Source of the DNA: Treponema vincentii | GTDB taxonomy: Bacteria > Spirochaetota > Spirochaetia > Treponematales > Treponemataceae | Assembly (NCBI RefSeq): GCF_018336815.1 | Contig: NZ_CP050497.1 | Coordinates: 1-64,000, forward strand | Reading direction: 5' to 3' | DNA: 64,000 nt | Shown: piece by piece, positions 1-8,591 of the stretch | Numbering within the stretch: position 1 is the stretch's first letter | How the letters are laid out: each line of letters opens with the position of its first letter | Position numbers and translations under genes: made by a program | The notes under the pieces: model-generated | What the model was told of the DNA's origin: nothing | Seen by the model: the letters and a program-made list of their open reading frames with translations, nothing else | The model's database searches: none

Positions 1-1395
1 ATGAACAGTTGTGATTATCGTATTTTTTGGGAAGAAACCGTTAAACAATTAAAGAATGAAATAGGTGAGCAGGAAATATCTATGTGGTTCTCACGTATTG
101 TCTACGAGAGAGCTTCGGATACAACTATCGTTCTATCGGTTCCTTCCGAATTTTACCGCGATAATGTGCGGCAGCGATATGAACTCTTTATCGAAAAAAA
201 ATTATTGGAGCTGCTTGGCTCTCGTATCAACATTGAATTTGAAATAAAAGTTCCGGAGAATACGGATAACCACTCATCACCTAAAAAAAATGCGCATACA
301 CCGGCAGCATTTTCAGCAGCAACTCCTCATAACCCGCAAAAAACGGCAGTACCCGAAGAAAAAAAGAAGCATCCCCTTTTGAATGAGCGCTATACGTTCG
401 ATAAATTCGTTATCGATGCGGATAACCCGCTTCCCGCGAATGCTGCGATTGCCGTTTCGAAGAATCCCGGAACAGCCTATAACCCGTTGTTAATTTACGG
501 CGGCGTAGGGTTGGGTAAAACACACCTGATGCAGGCGATTGGTAATGCGCTCTATCAAAGTACCAATCTGAAGATTTTATATGCACCTGCCGAAACCTTT
601 ACGAACGAATATATTGCTCATGTGAATAAAAATAAAATGCATGAATTTAAAAACAAGTACCGCAATGCGGATGTTCTGCTGCTTGATGATATTCACTTTT
701 TGGAAAAAAAAGAAAGCACACAGGAAGAATTGTTCCACACTTTTAACGCTCTCTACGAAAGCAACAAACAAATCGTATTTACCTGCGACCGTCCGGTAGA
801 AGAGTTGAAAAACTTAACAGACAGGCTTCGTTCCCGCTTTACCCGCGGTTTGAGCATCGACTTAAAGATACCTTCGTATGAGACTCGTTGTGCCATTTTA
901 TTTAAAAAGCTTCAGGATGAGCATTTTTCCATTCCCGACGAGGTAGTACACCTGATTGCAAAGAATATTTCTTCCAATGTCCGAGATTTGGAAAGTGCGC
1001 TTACGAAATTGGAAGCGTATTCGGAACTTACCGGCCCCATTACGCTTGAAAATGCGCAGCAGCTTTTACAGGATACGTTTGGATCTCCCCGCCAGCATAA
1101 TATTACACTCGACACGATTCTAAAAATCGTCGCGGACTACTTCAGCATTTCGTATATCGATTTGAAAGGGAAAAAGCGGACTAAGAATATCTCTTTCCCG
1201 CGACAGGTTGCAATGTACCTCGCCCGGGAAATGACAGAGTTTTCTACCACGGAAATCGGTGTCGAATTAGGCGGACGGGACCATTCGACGATTATGCACG
1301 GACACCAAAAAATAGAAACGCAGACAGCGCTTGAGCCTTCGCTCGAGGTTACCATCGCCGAACTGAAAAAACGTATCACCAACGCCAATCAATAA
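1..1395 (+). CDS. dnaA: Chromosomal replication initiator DnaA
   Basis: Initiates replication by binding DnaA boxes and melting oriC. Four-domain layout is visible in 464 residues: domain I (about 1-80), a Ser/Pro/Ala-rich linker (about 85-125), and an AAA+ ATPase with Walker A GGVGLGKT at 167-174 and Walker B LLLDDIHFL. The C-terminal DNA-binding domain ends in the DnaA signature GGRDHSTIMHG. Length is normal. The window begins exactly at its ATG, so the chromosome was linearised here and the region upstream of dnaA, a usual oriC site, is not visible. The 3' end is followed by a promoter for the next gene, so dnaA is probably not co-transcribed with dnaN here, which is absent downstream. Confidence 0.98.
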   Translation: MNSCDYRIFWEETVKQLKNEIGEQEISMWFSRIVYERASDTTIVLSVPSEFYRDNVRQRYELFIEKKLLELLGSRINIEFEIKVPENTDNHSSPKKNAHTPAAFSAATPHNPQKTAVPEEKKKHPLLNERYTFDKFVIDADNPLPANAAIAVSKNPGTAYNPLLIYGGVGLGKTHLMQAIGNALYQSTNLKILYAPAETFTNEYIAHVNKNKMHEFKNKYRNADVLLLDDIHFLEKKESTQEELFHTFNALYESNKQIVFTCDRPVEELKNLTDRLRSRFTRGLSIDLKIPSYETRCAILFKKLQDEHFSIPDEVVHLIAKNISSNVRDLESALTKLEAYSELTGPITLENAQQLLQDTFGSPRQHNITLDTILKIVADYFSISYIDLKGKKRTKNISFPRQVAMYLAREMTEFSTTEIGVELGGRDHSTIMHGHQKIETQTALEPSLEVTIAELKKRITNANQ

Positions 1396-1409
1396 TGCCA
1401 AGAAAATGT

Positions 1410-1438
1410 TTGGCAAAATCCGGATTCTATGGTATACT
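1410..1438 (+). promoter_or_regulatory. Sigma-70-type promoter, TTGGCA-17 bp-TATACT
   Basis: TTGGCA at 1410-1415 and TATACT at 1433-1438 are separated by exactly 17 bp. Transcription would start only a few bases before the ATG at 1447, so that start would be leaderless. The next in-frame ATG (1483) would have a leader of about 38 bases but no clear Shine-Dalgarno sequence. Confidence 0.55.
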
Positions 1439-1446
1439 GATAATGT

Positions 1447-2481
1447 ATGACTTATGCATCTTTGTCTGCAACGCTCTCAATGCCATACACAACGGAAGAT
1501 GGAAATGCTTCTTCCGATATTGTGGTGTTCGATAAAGACGAACACGCGGTAATCGAACAGATTCTAAAAAGCTTACAAGCTTATGCCCCCGGGGTACTGA
1601 GCAACATTGCAAACTGTATTACAACATTAGAACAAGTGGCGGTGGCTGTCTCCCGCTATCCCTCAATACAACGCAGCACTGTCCTTGCAGGTGAACATCG
1701 ATCGGCAGAAACATTGATTGATACCCTGTGCAGCAGCGCTCCCGCTTCCCGTTTGCTGACATTACCGACAAAGGTTATCCTCGGTAAAAGCTTTCTGATT
1801 GCCAAATTTCAAACTTTTTCCGCACTTACTAAAATAGCGATGAATGCTTTTTTTGAAGAAAAAGATATACAAGCGCTGCGGCGGATTACACTTCGCGCTA
1901 TGTTCGCTCTTATGGCGGAGGATGTGTATACGATGCTTCTTGATAATGCCGACCTTCAGCATGAAACACGAAAAGATATAGCGGAGTTATTAACCGAACT
2001 ATGGGAACATCGGCTGGATGAGCACTCCTCATCGTTTGCACTTGTCTTACACAAGGTCTGGACAGCGCGGAACAAACTTGCGCCGAACTTCGGCAGTATG
2101 CTCGGCGTAAGCGAACTCTTTCTTCTTTCAATGGAGCTGGATGAATCGTGGGAACGGTTTATGATTGCAAAGTTGGAGTATCCGGAGATCGGCCAAGCAT
2201 TGGAAGAATTCTTATTCGGCATCTCGTATGAAAAGATCAATTTTATCCGAAATGTTTTGAAGGAAAGGAAAGCTTCCGCTCTCAGCAGAGACGAGGCATA
2301 CAAGCTACTCGGCTTCAAGCGAGAGTTTCCAAGGGATGATCCGCGCGGTTTCTATACTTCGTTTATTGAGCGAAAAAGCAATGCCGAATCGCGGCGGAGG
2401 CTCCAAGTACCCGGCCCCAAGCGGACGCTCGAAGACCTCTACATTCAGTTTATCTTTGAAGAAGGCCTGAGCGATAAATAA
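1447..2481 (+). CDS. Conserved hypothetical protein downstream of dnaA
   Basis: A 344-residue protein with no signal peptide, no membrane segment and no motif I recognise. It is mostly alpha-helical in composition, with charged helices such as NVLKERKASALSRDEAYKLLGF near residues 275-300. No family can be named. It lies between dnaA and a convergent membrane-protein gene and has its own promoter just upstream. Start is uncertain: ATG 1447 follows the -10 box by only nine bases, and ATG 1483 is the alternative. The long open frame and fit to the promoter support a real gene. Confidence 0.75.
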   Translation: MTYASLSATLSMPYTTEDGNASSDIVVFDKDEHAVIEQILKSLQAYAPGVLSNIANCITTLEQVAVAVSRYPSIQRSTVLAGEHRSAETLIDTLCSSAPASRLLTLPTKVILGKSFLIAKFQTFSALTKIAMNAFFEEKDIQALRRITLRAMFALMAEDVYTMLLDNADLQHETRKDIAELLTELWEHRLDEHSSSFALVLHKVWTARNKLAPNFGSMLGVSELFLLSMELDESWERFMIAKLEYPEIGQALEEFLFGISYEKINFIRNVLKERKASALSRDEAYKLLGFKREFPRDDPRGFYTSFIERKSNAESRRRLQVPGPKRTLEDLYIQFIFEEGLSDK

Positions 2482-2546
2482 TCCCCCCCTGCACAGCATA
2501 TTGCCGGCAGGTATTAACCCCGCCGCACGAATCAACACTACAGCTG

Positions 2547-3578
2547 CTACAGCGCAAGTTTTAAGTCGCCGTCTTTAATCCATCCGATTTTCCGTAACGG
2601 TACGGTAAAAAGGAGCGTTAGTACGGCGGGGGCGATAAAGTGCAGCAGCAAGATGGAAAGATAGATGCTCGCAGCGCTGCGGCCGGTCTGCTCCATCGCT
2701 GTCAGTGCGCCGATTTGCCCCACCAATCCGCAGGTTCCCATACCGGAGCCGATGGGAGTATTTTCCAGTTTTAACAGTATCGTCGAAATCGGCCCCAGTA
2801 CGGCGGAAGCGGCGATCGGCGGTATCCATATTCGGGGATTCTTAATAATATTCGGCATGTGGAGCATACTGGTACCGATGCCGACTGCAACGCTGCCTCC
2901 GAAGCCGTTATCCCGATAGCTCATCACCGCAAAACCGATCATTTGAGCACAGCATCCCGCCGCCGCCGCTCCCCCTGCAAGCCCCGAAAGAGAAAGCATC
3001 ATACAAAGCGCCGCGCTGCTAATCGGCAGCGTGAGAATAATCCCGACCAATACCGCAAGGCAGATACCCATCAAGAACGGACGCAGGGTTGTCGCTGTCA
3101 TAATGACGCCGCCGAGCCAATTCATACAGGCAGACATATACGGCCCGAAAAAAACAGCTATTACGCTGCCGGAAAGGATGGTTACCGTCGGCGTTACGAT
3201 GAGGTCGACCTTTGTCTCTTTAGAAACCAGTTTTCCCAGTTCGGTACCGACAATGGCGGAAATAAAGGCGCCGACTGCGCCGCCGAACATATTACCGGCA
3301 TACCCGACAATAGCAGCAGAGAACAAAACAAAGGTATGCGCTTTAAGCGAATGCGCAACGGCGATACCGATGGCAGCGCCAGTCATATCGCGGCATATCG
3401 GCCAGATGGTATCGGTCAAGAAGGCAATATGCAGCTGCTGTCCTACAGTCCTCAGGATTGTTCCGACAAGCAGGGATGAAAAGAGTCCCATCGCCATAGC
3501 GCTCATCGCATCAATAAAATACCGCTTACCGGAAATCTCTATATCTTTCTTTTTTAAGAAAAGCTGTAATTTGTTCAT
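2547..3578 (-). CDS. PTS_EIIC_2 / PfoR-type multispanning membrane protein
   Basis: Integral membrane protein of 343 residues with a short hydrophilic N-terminus followed by about nine to ten hydrophobic segments rich in Gly and Ala. The pattern (a Gly-Gly-Ala-Val-Gly-Ala turn, the segment GIGTSMLHMPNIIKNPRIW, and GSGMGTCGLVGQIGA near the C-terminus) matches what I recall of the PTS_EIIC_2 family, which includes the PfoR 'perfringolysin regulator' proteins. No EIIA or EIIB gene is nearby, so a sugar phosphotransferase role is unproven. It is transcribed away from dnaA and lies 33 bases downstream of the phosphodiesterase gene, so it could be the last gene of that transcript. The family call is moderately sure; substrate unknown. 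Confidence 0.7.
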   Translation of the reverse strand: MNKLQLFLKKKDIEISGKRYFIDAMSAMAMGLFSSLLVGTILRTVGQQLHIAFLTDTIWPICRDMTGAAIGIAVAHSLKAHTFVLFSAAIVGYAGNMFGGAVGAFISAIVGTELGKLVSKETKVDLIVTPTVTILSGSVIAVFFGPYMSACMNWLGGVIMTATTLRPFLMGICLAVLVGIILTLPISSAALCMMLSLSGLAGGAAAAGCCAQMIGFAVMSYRDNGFGGSVAVGIGTSMLHMPNIIKNPRIWIPPIAASAVLGPISTILLKLENTPIGSGMGTCGLVGQIGALTAMEQTGRSAASIYLSILLLHFIAPAVLTLLFTVPLRKIGWIKDGDLKLAL

Positions 3579-3611
3579 ATCGATACAAATCTCCTTATTC
3601 GTGCCAAGGGT

Positions 3612-4343
3612 TTAATCCCCGGCGATATTGTTTATCGGGATAGGATAGACCGCTTGTACGGCGGCAGAAAAAGCGCCGGTGCGTCCCCGTATCAGCTGAT
3701 AGAATTGCAGTTTGCCGGTACCGACAGACGGTTTACCGGTCTCGATAGGCGGTTTACCGGTACCGATGGAGAGAATAGCAAAGCCGCCGTAGGATTTACC
3801 GCGGGGACGCAAGGGGCTGCCCGGATTGATAGCTGTAACGCAGCCAAATCTTGCGATACTTTGAATATGCGTGTGCCCGTATACGGCGATTGTGCAGCCG
3901 AGGCTTTCGGCTGTCATGCTCAGTTTACGTCCGTCAAGTTCAACATGATGCAGATGCCCGTGCGCCAATAAAATATGCTGTCCTGCAATCATCTTTTGCT
4001 GATATACCGGCAGCCCGAACGGTTTCGGATTTTTGCTATCGGGGAAAATCGGCGGATAAAGCTGACTGTCGCAGTTCCCCTGTGCCATAATAATAACCGG
4101 CGGAATGGTTATCCGACCGGCAGCAGCTTCGCGTACAACGGTTATGATGTCTTGAGCGCCGTCTCCGGCAAAGAGGCAGGCTTGGCATTCCTCGCTAAAA
4201 GCCGATAAAATCCACCGCACTGCATCTACGGCTCCATGCGTGTCGGAAAGCAACAAGACAGAAGCAGTATCCGCATATTGCAGCCGGTTATAGAAAGCGG
4301 CATCGGCGATAACGCCGTTTTCGCAGCGGGTAAAACGGTTCAT
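3612..4343 (-). CDS. Calcineurin-like metallophosphoesterase, YfcE/MJ0936 type
   Basis: A 243-residue phosphodiesterase. The metal-binding motifs of the family are all present: LLLSDTHG near the N-terminus, the GNCD motif mid-protein, LAHGHLH and VYGHTHI, then a NPGSPLRPRG motif. The conserved GDxxD-like element is FAGDGAQD. The physiological substrate cannot be told from sequence. Unusual: the last beta-hairpin region carries three 7-residue repeats (IGTGKPP, IETGKPS, VGTGKLQ) encoded by a 21-bp DNA tandem repeat. Its start overlaps the stop of the upstream lipoprotein gene by four bases (ATGA), so the two are translationally coupled. Confidence 0.88.
   Translation of the reverse strand: MNRFTRCENGVIADAAFYNRLQYADTASVLLLSDTHGAVDAVRWILSAFSEECQACLFAGDGAQDIITVVREAAAGRITIPPVIIMAQGNCDSQLYPPIFPDSKNPKPFGLPVYQQKMIAGQHILLAHGHLHHVELDGRKLSMTAESLGCTIAVYGHTHIQSIARFGCVTAINPGSPLRPRGKSYGGFAILSIGTGKPPIETGKPSVGTGKLQFYQLIRGRTGAFSAAVQAVYPIPINNIAGD
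3711..3773. repeat. 21-bp in-frame tandem repeat, three copies
   Basis: Units at 3711-3731, 3732-3752 and 3753-3773 share TTTRCCGGTMYCGAYRG-like sequence and encode a 7-residue repeat inside the phosphodiesterase. Because the unit is a multiple of three, copy-number change would lengthen or shorten the protein without breaking it. Confidence 0.8.
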
Positions 4344-5179
4344 TGTTTTTCCCCTACGGCGCTTCCCCGCTCTCCGGTTACTGCGGCGCCCGTTTCCGGT
4401 TCCGTACCATCTGCCGCCCCGCCGGACGAAGGCGGTGATAAAATAAGATAGTTATACGAGCTGATATTCAGTTCCGGGTCTTTATACGGATGCAGTGCAT
4501 ACGGCGTACCGCCCCATGCCGCTATCCCCTGCTCTTTTAGCATGGCTGCCGTTGTTGCAACCGCCCGCGCAAACCGCGGAAACGGCTCCTGTTCCGGCAA
4601 TTCATTGATTTGCTCTACAGCGGTTACGGCACAGAGCACCAGCGTCTGTACATCATGCGCAGGGATATTCACCGCCCTGTCGGCCTTTGCAAACGAGTCG
4701 GGCAGTTCAAAGTCCACAACAACATCGCTGTAGGCTTCGAGCGGCAAAATCTCTTCTACCGGCAACAGGGAAAAAATATGCAAGTCAGGGTATTTTTCTT
4801 TAGCGATACGCAGTATACGGGCGCCGCCTTCGGGAATACCGATAGAAATAAGCGCCTCAACAGGCTGTGCCGCAAGCCGTTCAGTAATCATGGAAAGCCG
4901 CGGCTGTTTTGTCTTTGCGGTCATATCGCTGTAGCTTAAAATATGCAGGTTCACCTTTAGACTTTCCGCCGTATAAATATTCGAAAGATAGGTAAATAAA
5001 TCGGAATACTGATAAAAATCTTTTCCCAGCACAAATAGCAGAGGATGAGCAATGTCCTTCTTTTGATAAGATTGATTGCGTGAACCGCTTTTCCCACCAC
5101 AAGAAGCAGTTCCGACGATTAGTGCGGTAATTAAAATTATCAAGCCGATACAAATAACGGTTTGTGTAAAACGGCGCAT
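4340..5179 (-). CDS. Lipoprotein, possible periplasmic-binding-like (DUF3798-like)
   Basis: The open frame extends to 5248. The Met at 5179 is preferred because it is followed at once by MRRFTQ, a hydrophobic segment and the lipobox TASC, a complete type II signal peptide; the longer form would bury it behind 23 polar residues. The mature part looks like an alpha/beta periplasmic-binding fold (VEALISIGIPEGGARILRIAKEKYPD), which reminds me of DUF3798 proteins, but I am not certain. It sits 17-87 bases downstream of potC, where a PotD substrate-binding protein would be expected, but it does not resemble PotD. It ends in a Pro/Ser/Gly/Ala/Thr-rich tail and overlaps the next gene by four bases. 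Confidence 0.65.
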   Translation of the reverse strand: MRRFTQTVICIGLIILITALIVGTASCGGKSGSRNQSYQKKDIAHPLLFVLGKDFYQYSDLFTYLSNIYTAESLKVNLHILSYSDMTAKTKQPRLSMITERLAAQPVEALISIGIPEGGARILRIAKEKYPDLHIFSLLPVEEILPLEAYSDVVVDFELPDSFAKADRAVNIPAHDVQTLVLCAVTAVEQINELPEQEPFPRFARAVATTAAMLKEQGIAAWGGTPYALHPYKDPELNISSYNYLILSPPSSGGAADGTEPETGAAVTGERGSAVGEKQ

Positions 5180-5265
5180 TACAAAACAGTTCCCCAAATA
5201 CGATGGATGCGCTGCAACCGAGGAGGATGTATCAGTATTTTTTTTCATAATTAAATACGCGGCAT

Positions 5266-6207
5266 TTAATTTGAGGCCGCAATTCCTTTTAAAAAATTAC
5301 GTAGCATAAAAGCAATCAGCATGGTTCCTAAAATCATAATGAGGGAAAGTGCGTTGATTACCGGAGAAATACCGTACCGAACCATCGAAAACACATAGAG
5401 CGGCAGCGTCGTGGAACCGGGGCCGGACACAAAAAAGGTTATCACAAAGTCTTCAAGCGACAGCGTAACCGACATAAAAAAGCCGGATAAAATCGCCGGA
5501 AAAATTGCGGGAATTATAACCTTGAACAAGGTCTGCCGCTCCGTTGCGCCGAGGTCGCGTGCGGCTTCGACAATTGAAAAATCGAACTCTTCAAGACGGG
5601 CAAGCACCAACAAAAACACAAAGGGCAAACAGAAAGTGATATGTGCGATAATAATAGAAAGAAAGCCGAGCGGTATGTTGATTGCCGAAAAGAAAATCAG
5701 CGTAGACATACCGATAACAACTTCCGGCAGCACCATCGGAAGAATACTCACCGCTTGTACATACCCTCTACCCCGAAACCGATACCACTGTACGCCGAGA
5801 CCGGCAAAGGTACCGATAATAACGGAACACAATGCCGAAACAAAGGCAATAAATATGCTGTGCCAAAATGAAGTCCACAATTTTTCAGATTCTAAGAAAA
5901 GCGCGGCATACCATTTAAGTGAAAAGCCCGACCATACGACCGCCTTACCTTCGTTAAAAGAAAACACTGCAATAATTACAAGTGGCAAAAACAAAAACAA
6001 TAGTACAAACACCAGCACTGTAGAAGAAAACCAAGAGCTGTTAAGATTCTTATATGCGCGCCGTGCATGACGCGCCGGTTCGGATTCCCGCTTGCGCTTC
6101 CCGAATTTCTGAATTAACCGCCGGTACGGGCTTTTTGCTAAACTATGCCGATAGGGAACCGGCAACGCTTGCTGTTGTAAATCTTGCGGTATATCAGACA
6201 TGCTCAC
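5266..6207 (-). CDS. potC: Spermidine/putrescine-type ABC transporter permease PotC
   Basis: Inner-membrane permease of the polyamine importer. A long basic N-terminal extension (about 50 residues, rich in Arg and Lys) precedes six transmembrane helices. The EAA loop that docks on the ATPase reads EAARDLGATERQTLFKVIIPAIFP (described by its key residues E-A-A and G). The protein is 313 residues; typical PotC is about 260, and the excess is the N-terminal extension. It lies 12 bases downstream of potB in the order potA-potB-potC. The family also contains permeases for other small cations and iron, so the substrate is inferred from similarity only. Confidence 0.9.
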   Translation of the reverse strand: MSMSDIPQDLQQQALPVPYRHSLAKSPYRRLIQKFGKRKRESEPARHARRAYKNLNSSWFSSTVLVFVLLFLFLPLVIIAVFSFNEGKAVVWSGFSLKWYAALFLESEKLWTSFWHSIFIAFVSALCSVIIGTFAGLGVQWYRFRGRGYVQAVSILPMVLPEVVIGMSTLIFFSAINIPLGFLSIIIAHITFCLPFVFLLVLARLEEFDFSIVEAARDLGATERQTLFKVIIPAIFPAILSGFFMSVTLSLEDFVITFFVSGPGSTTLPLYVFSMVRYGISPVINALSLIMILGTMLIAFMLRNFLKGIAASN

Positions 6208-6219
6208 TCCTTATCATCA

Positions 6220-7077
6220 CTATTTTGCGGCTTGCTTTTCTTGCTTAAAGCTGGCGTACATCATCCAGAGGACACCGGCGGCGCTAACAACGGTAATAAG
6301 CACTGAAAAGGCTGAAGCGAGCGGCCAGTTACGGATCTTTGTTACCTGATCGACAATCAGATTACCAATCATATAAGAATCCTTCCCGCCGACTAAAAGC
6401 GGCACGGTATAAGAGCCGAATACCGGAATAAAGGTAAAGATGACGGCGGTCAGGATTCCGGCACGGATATTCGGCAGCATAACCTTAAAGATAGCCTCTG
6501 TTTTGGTAGCGCCAAGATCTCGTGCAGCTTCCAACAATGAAAAGTCAAACTTGTCGATAGCCGAAAAAATCGGAAAAATCGCATACGGAATAAACATATA
6601 TACCAACACAAGAATGACCGCTTGCTGATTGTACAAAAATGGAATACTTTCCGTAATGAGGTGCATCTTTTTTAAAAGTCCATTGAGGAAACCTTGAGTA
6701 CCGAGTATCGAAATCCACGCATTGATTCTAATCAGAGAGTTTGTCCAAAAAGGAATGATAATCAAAAACAAAAAGAACAGCTGATGCTTACTGCGCGCAA
6801 TCGCATATCCGGCAGGAAGCGCAAGCAAGATACAAATCAGTGTTACCGCAATGCTGACACAGAGCGTCCGTACAAATAATAGTCCGTAGCTTGCAGTAAA
6901 AAGCTGGATATAGGCGCTGAGTGTGAGATGCCGAACCACGCCGCCGTACAGTCCCTTTTGAAGAAAACTATATATACCGATGATGAGCAGCGGAAGTACA
7001 AAAAAGACGGTAAACCATGCCGCCATCGGAAAGGTATACAAAAAGGCGTACCGTCGCCGAGAATGATCTTGCACCAT
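6220..7077 (-). CDS. potB: Spermidine/putrescine-type ABC transporter permease PotB
   Basis: Partner permease of PotC, 285 residues, six predicted transmembrane helices. It shows the expected N-terminal FTVFFVLPLLIIGIYSF segment, a WTNSLIRINAWISIL segment typical of PotB, and the EAA loop EAARDLGATKTEAIFKVMLP. It begins 14 bases downstream of potA. Same-strand tight spacing with potA and potC makes one transcript likely. Confidence 0.92.
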   Translation of the reverse strand: MVQDHSRRRYAFLYTFPMAAWFTVFFVLPLLIIGIYSFLQKGLYGGVVRHLTLSAYIQLFTASYGLLFVRTLCVSIAVTLICILLALPAGYAIARSKHQLFFLFLIIIPFWTNSLIRINAWISILGTQGFLNGLLKKMHLITESIPFLYNQQAVILVLVYMFIPYAIFPIFSAIDKFDFSLLEAARDLGATKTEAIFKVMLPNIRAGILTAVIFTFIPVFGSYTVPLLVGGKDSYMIGNLIVDQVTKIRNWPLASAFSVLITVVSAAGVLWMMYASFKQEKQAAK

Positions 7078-7091
7078 AGTCTTACATACCT

Positions 7092-8213
7092 TTATGTTAA
7101 ATCTTCGACGATGTAACCGTCATTGGCAGCCCACGAAACATATACCGTATCTTTCCATTCGATTTCTGGTCCATCTTCAAGATAGTTTTGATGCTGCTTA
7201 AAAACCTGCACCACGGTACCGCATTCCAGCTTTACAAAAAACTTTGATTGGAACCCCGAATAAATCGGCTCTTCTACCTCACCACGGAAGACATTCAGCT
7301 CCTTTGTTGAAGAGGACGGCTTTTCCAACGAAATACGGATTTTTTCCGGCCGCACGGTAAAGCATACGGGCTGCCCCGCCTTAGTTTTATCATAGTCGGT
7401 GATCTTAACCGAAGTTCCCAACGCCGGAGTATCAAGCGTAACCATAAAGCCGTCCGTGTGCGGCTCGCACGCAACCACGGTTGCATCAAAGAGGTTTGTT
7501 TCGCCGATAAATTTTGCGACAAAAGCTGTGGCAGGCTGTTCGTAGATTTCATACGGACTACCGATTTGCAGCACCTTCCCTTGATTCATCACTGCAATGC
7601 GGTCGGAAACGGACAGCGCTTCGCTTTGATCATGCGTTACAAAAATAAAGGTAATACCGATTTGGTCGTGCAGTTTATCAAGTTCAATTAAAAGATTTGC
7701 CCGCAGCTTTGCGTCCAATGCGGAAAGCGGTTCATCCAAGAGCAGCACTCGCGGTTCGTTAATCAGCGCACGGGCAATCGCAACCCGCTGCTTCTGCCCG
7801 CCGGAAAGCTGAGACGGCTTTTTGTAGATATGTGCATCGAGCTGCACTAAATGCAGGTATTCTTTAACCCGCCGGTCAATTTCGTCCTGCGGGCGCTTAC
7901 GAATTCTGAGCGGAAAGGCGATGTTTTCATACACGGACAGGTGCGGAAAAAGCGCGTAGGTTTGAAAGACGGTATTCGATTGCCGTTTATGGGCTTCTAT
8001 GCCGACAATATTTTGCCCGTCAAAGGTGATAACTCCCGAATCAGGCTGTTCAAATCCGGCAATAATGCGCAGCAACGTTGTTTTCCCACAACCGGAAGGC
8101 CCCAATAGCGAGAAAAACTCCCCGCGCTTAATGTGAATAACGGCATTATCCACCGCATGAAAATCTCCAAATGTTTTTGAAACATTTTCGATTGAAACTT
8201 CGCACCCTTTCAC
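7092..8213 (-). CDS. potA: Spermidine/putrescine-type ABC transporter ATPase PotA
   Basis: 373-residue ATPase that powers the PotBC channel. Visible motifs: Walker A GPSGCGKTT near residue 38, Q-loop, signature LSGGQKQRVAIARAL, Walker B VLLLDEPLSALD, and the switch His in FVTHDQSEA. After residue 240 comes the TOBE regulatory domain typical of PotA/MalK-type ATPases. It is the first gene of potABC. The roughly 380 bases upstream hold a palindrome and a gene remnant rather than a promoter I can name. Confidence 0.93.
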   Translation of the reverse strand: MKGCEVSIENVSKTFGDFHAVDNAVIHIKRGEFFSLLGPSGCGKTTLLRIIAGFEQPDSGVITFDGQNIVGIEAHKRQSNTVFQTYALFPHLSVYENIAFPLRIRKRPQDEIDRRVKEYLHLVQLDAHIYKKPSQLSGGQKQRVAIARALINEPRVLLLDEPLSALDAKLRANLLIELDKLHDQIGITFIFVTHDQSEALSVSDRIAVMNQGKVLQIGSPYEIYEQPATAFVAKFIGETNLFDATVVACEPHTDGFMVTLDTPALGTSVKITDYDKTKAGQPVCFTVRPEKIRISLEKPSSSTKELNVFRGEVEEPIYSGFQSKFFVKLECGTVVQVFKQHQNYLEDGPEIEWKDTVYVSWAANDGYIVEDLT

Positions 8214-8240
8214 TGACGCATCGCGCCCCCTTCAACTCGT

Positions 8241-8300
8241 TATAGGGCACCTCTAAAAACGTTTAGCCGATAAGCGAACTTTTAGAGATGACCTACTATA
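8241..8300. repeat. Palindrome of the GGGCAnCTCTAAAA family
   Basis: Arms TATAGGGCACCTCTAAAA (8241-8258) and TTTTAGAGATGACCTACTATA (8280-8300) pair with a few mismatches around a 21-base loop. The same arm sequence occurs at 24604-24644 and 31066-31108. It lies just upstream of potA on the template side. Confidence 0.6.
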
Positions 8301-8367
8301 TTTGAAACATTTAACGGTTTATGTCAATATGTAAATTTATCTGTTCAATAATTTAAAAGCAATATAT

Positions 8368-8577
8368 TCATATACGCTGATGTGCATACAAAAGCAATAC
8401 ACTATTCGTGGGGCTATACCGGCTTGTATACCTGCCCGGCGTGCGTCCATATTTTAGTAACATATATTCCCTCCGTTTCTCTTCGTCTTCTTTGGTTTCA
8501 TTTACTTTTTCTTCCAGCTTTTTGGTAAATGCCGTATTCGGGCTTTGTCCGTTTATGGGGGTAATGAAAGCAAGGGG
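8368..8577 (-). pseudogene. Open coding-like remnant on the far side of the IS element
   Basis: If the IS and one copy of its target duplication are removed, the lipoprotein frame reads ...GLSG, meets TAA (8578-8580), then stays open for 69 codons (PLAFITPINGQSPN, KKLEEKVNETKEDEEKRRE) to a stop at 8368. The charged, natural-looking sequence suggests this was once coding, perhaps the continuation of the disrupted gene before a nonsense change. I cannot assign a family. No plausible start codon is seen. Confidence 0.35.
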
Positions 8578-8591
8578 TTATCCTGAAAGCC

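Noticed and set aside
2859-3479. 206-codon plus-strand open frame opposite the PTS_EIIC_2-like gene
   Set aside because: It is the complement of a clearly coding membrane protein; composition (Arg/His/Gln-rich) is that of an antisense shadow.
4340-5179. PotD polyamine-binding protein
   Set aside because: Position fits, but the protein lacks PotD-like N-terminal W-x-Y/D binding-cleft motifs and its length and segments differ.
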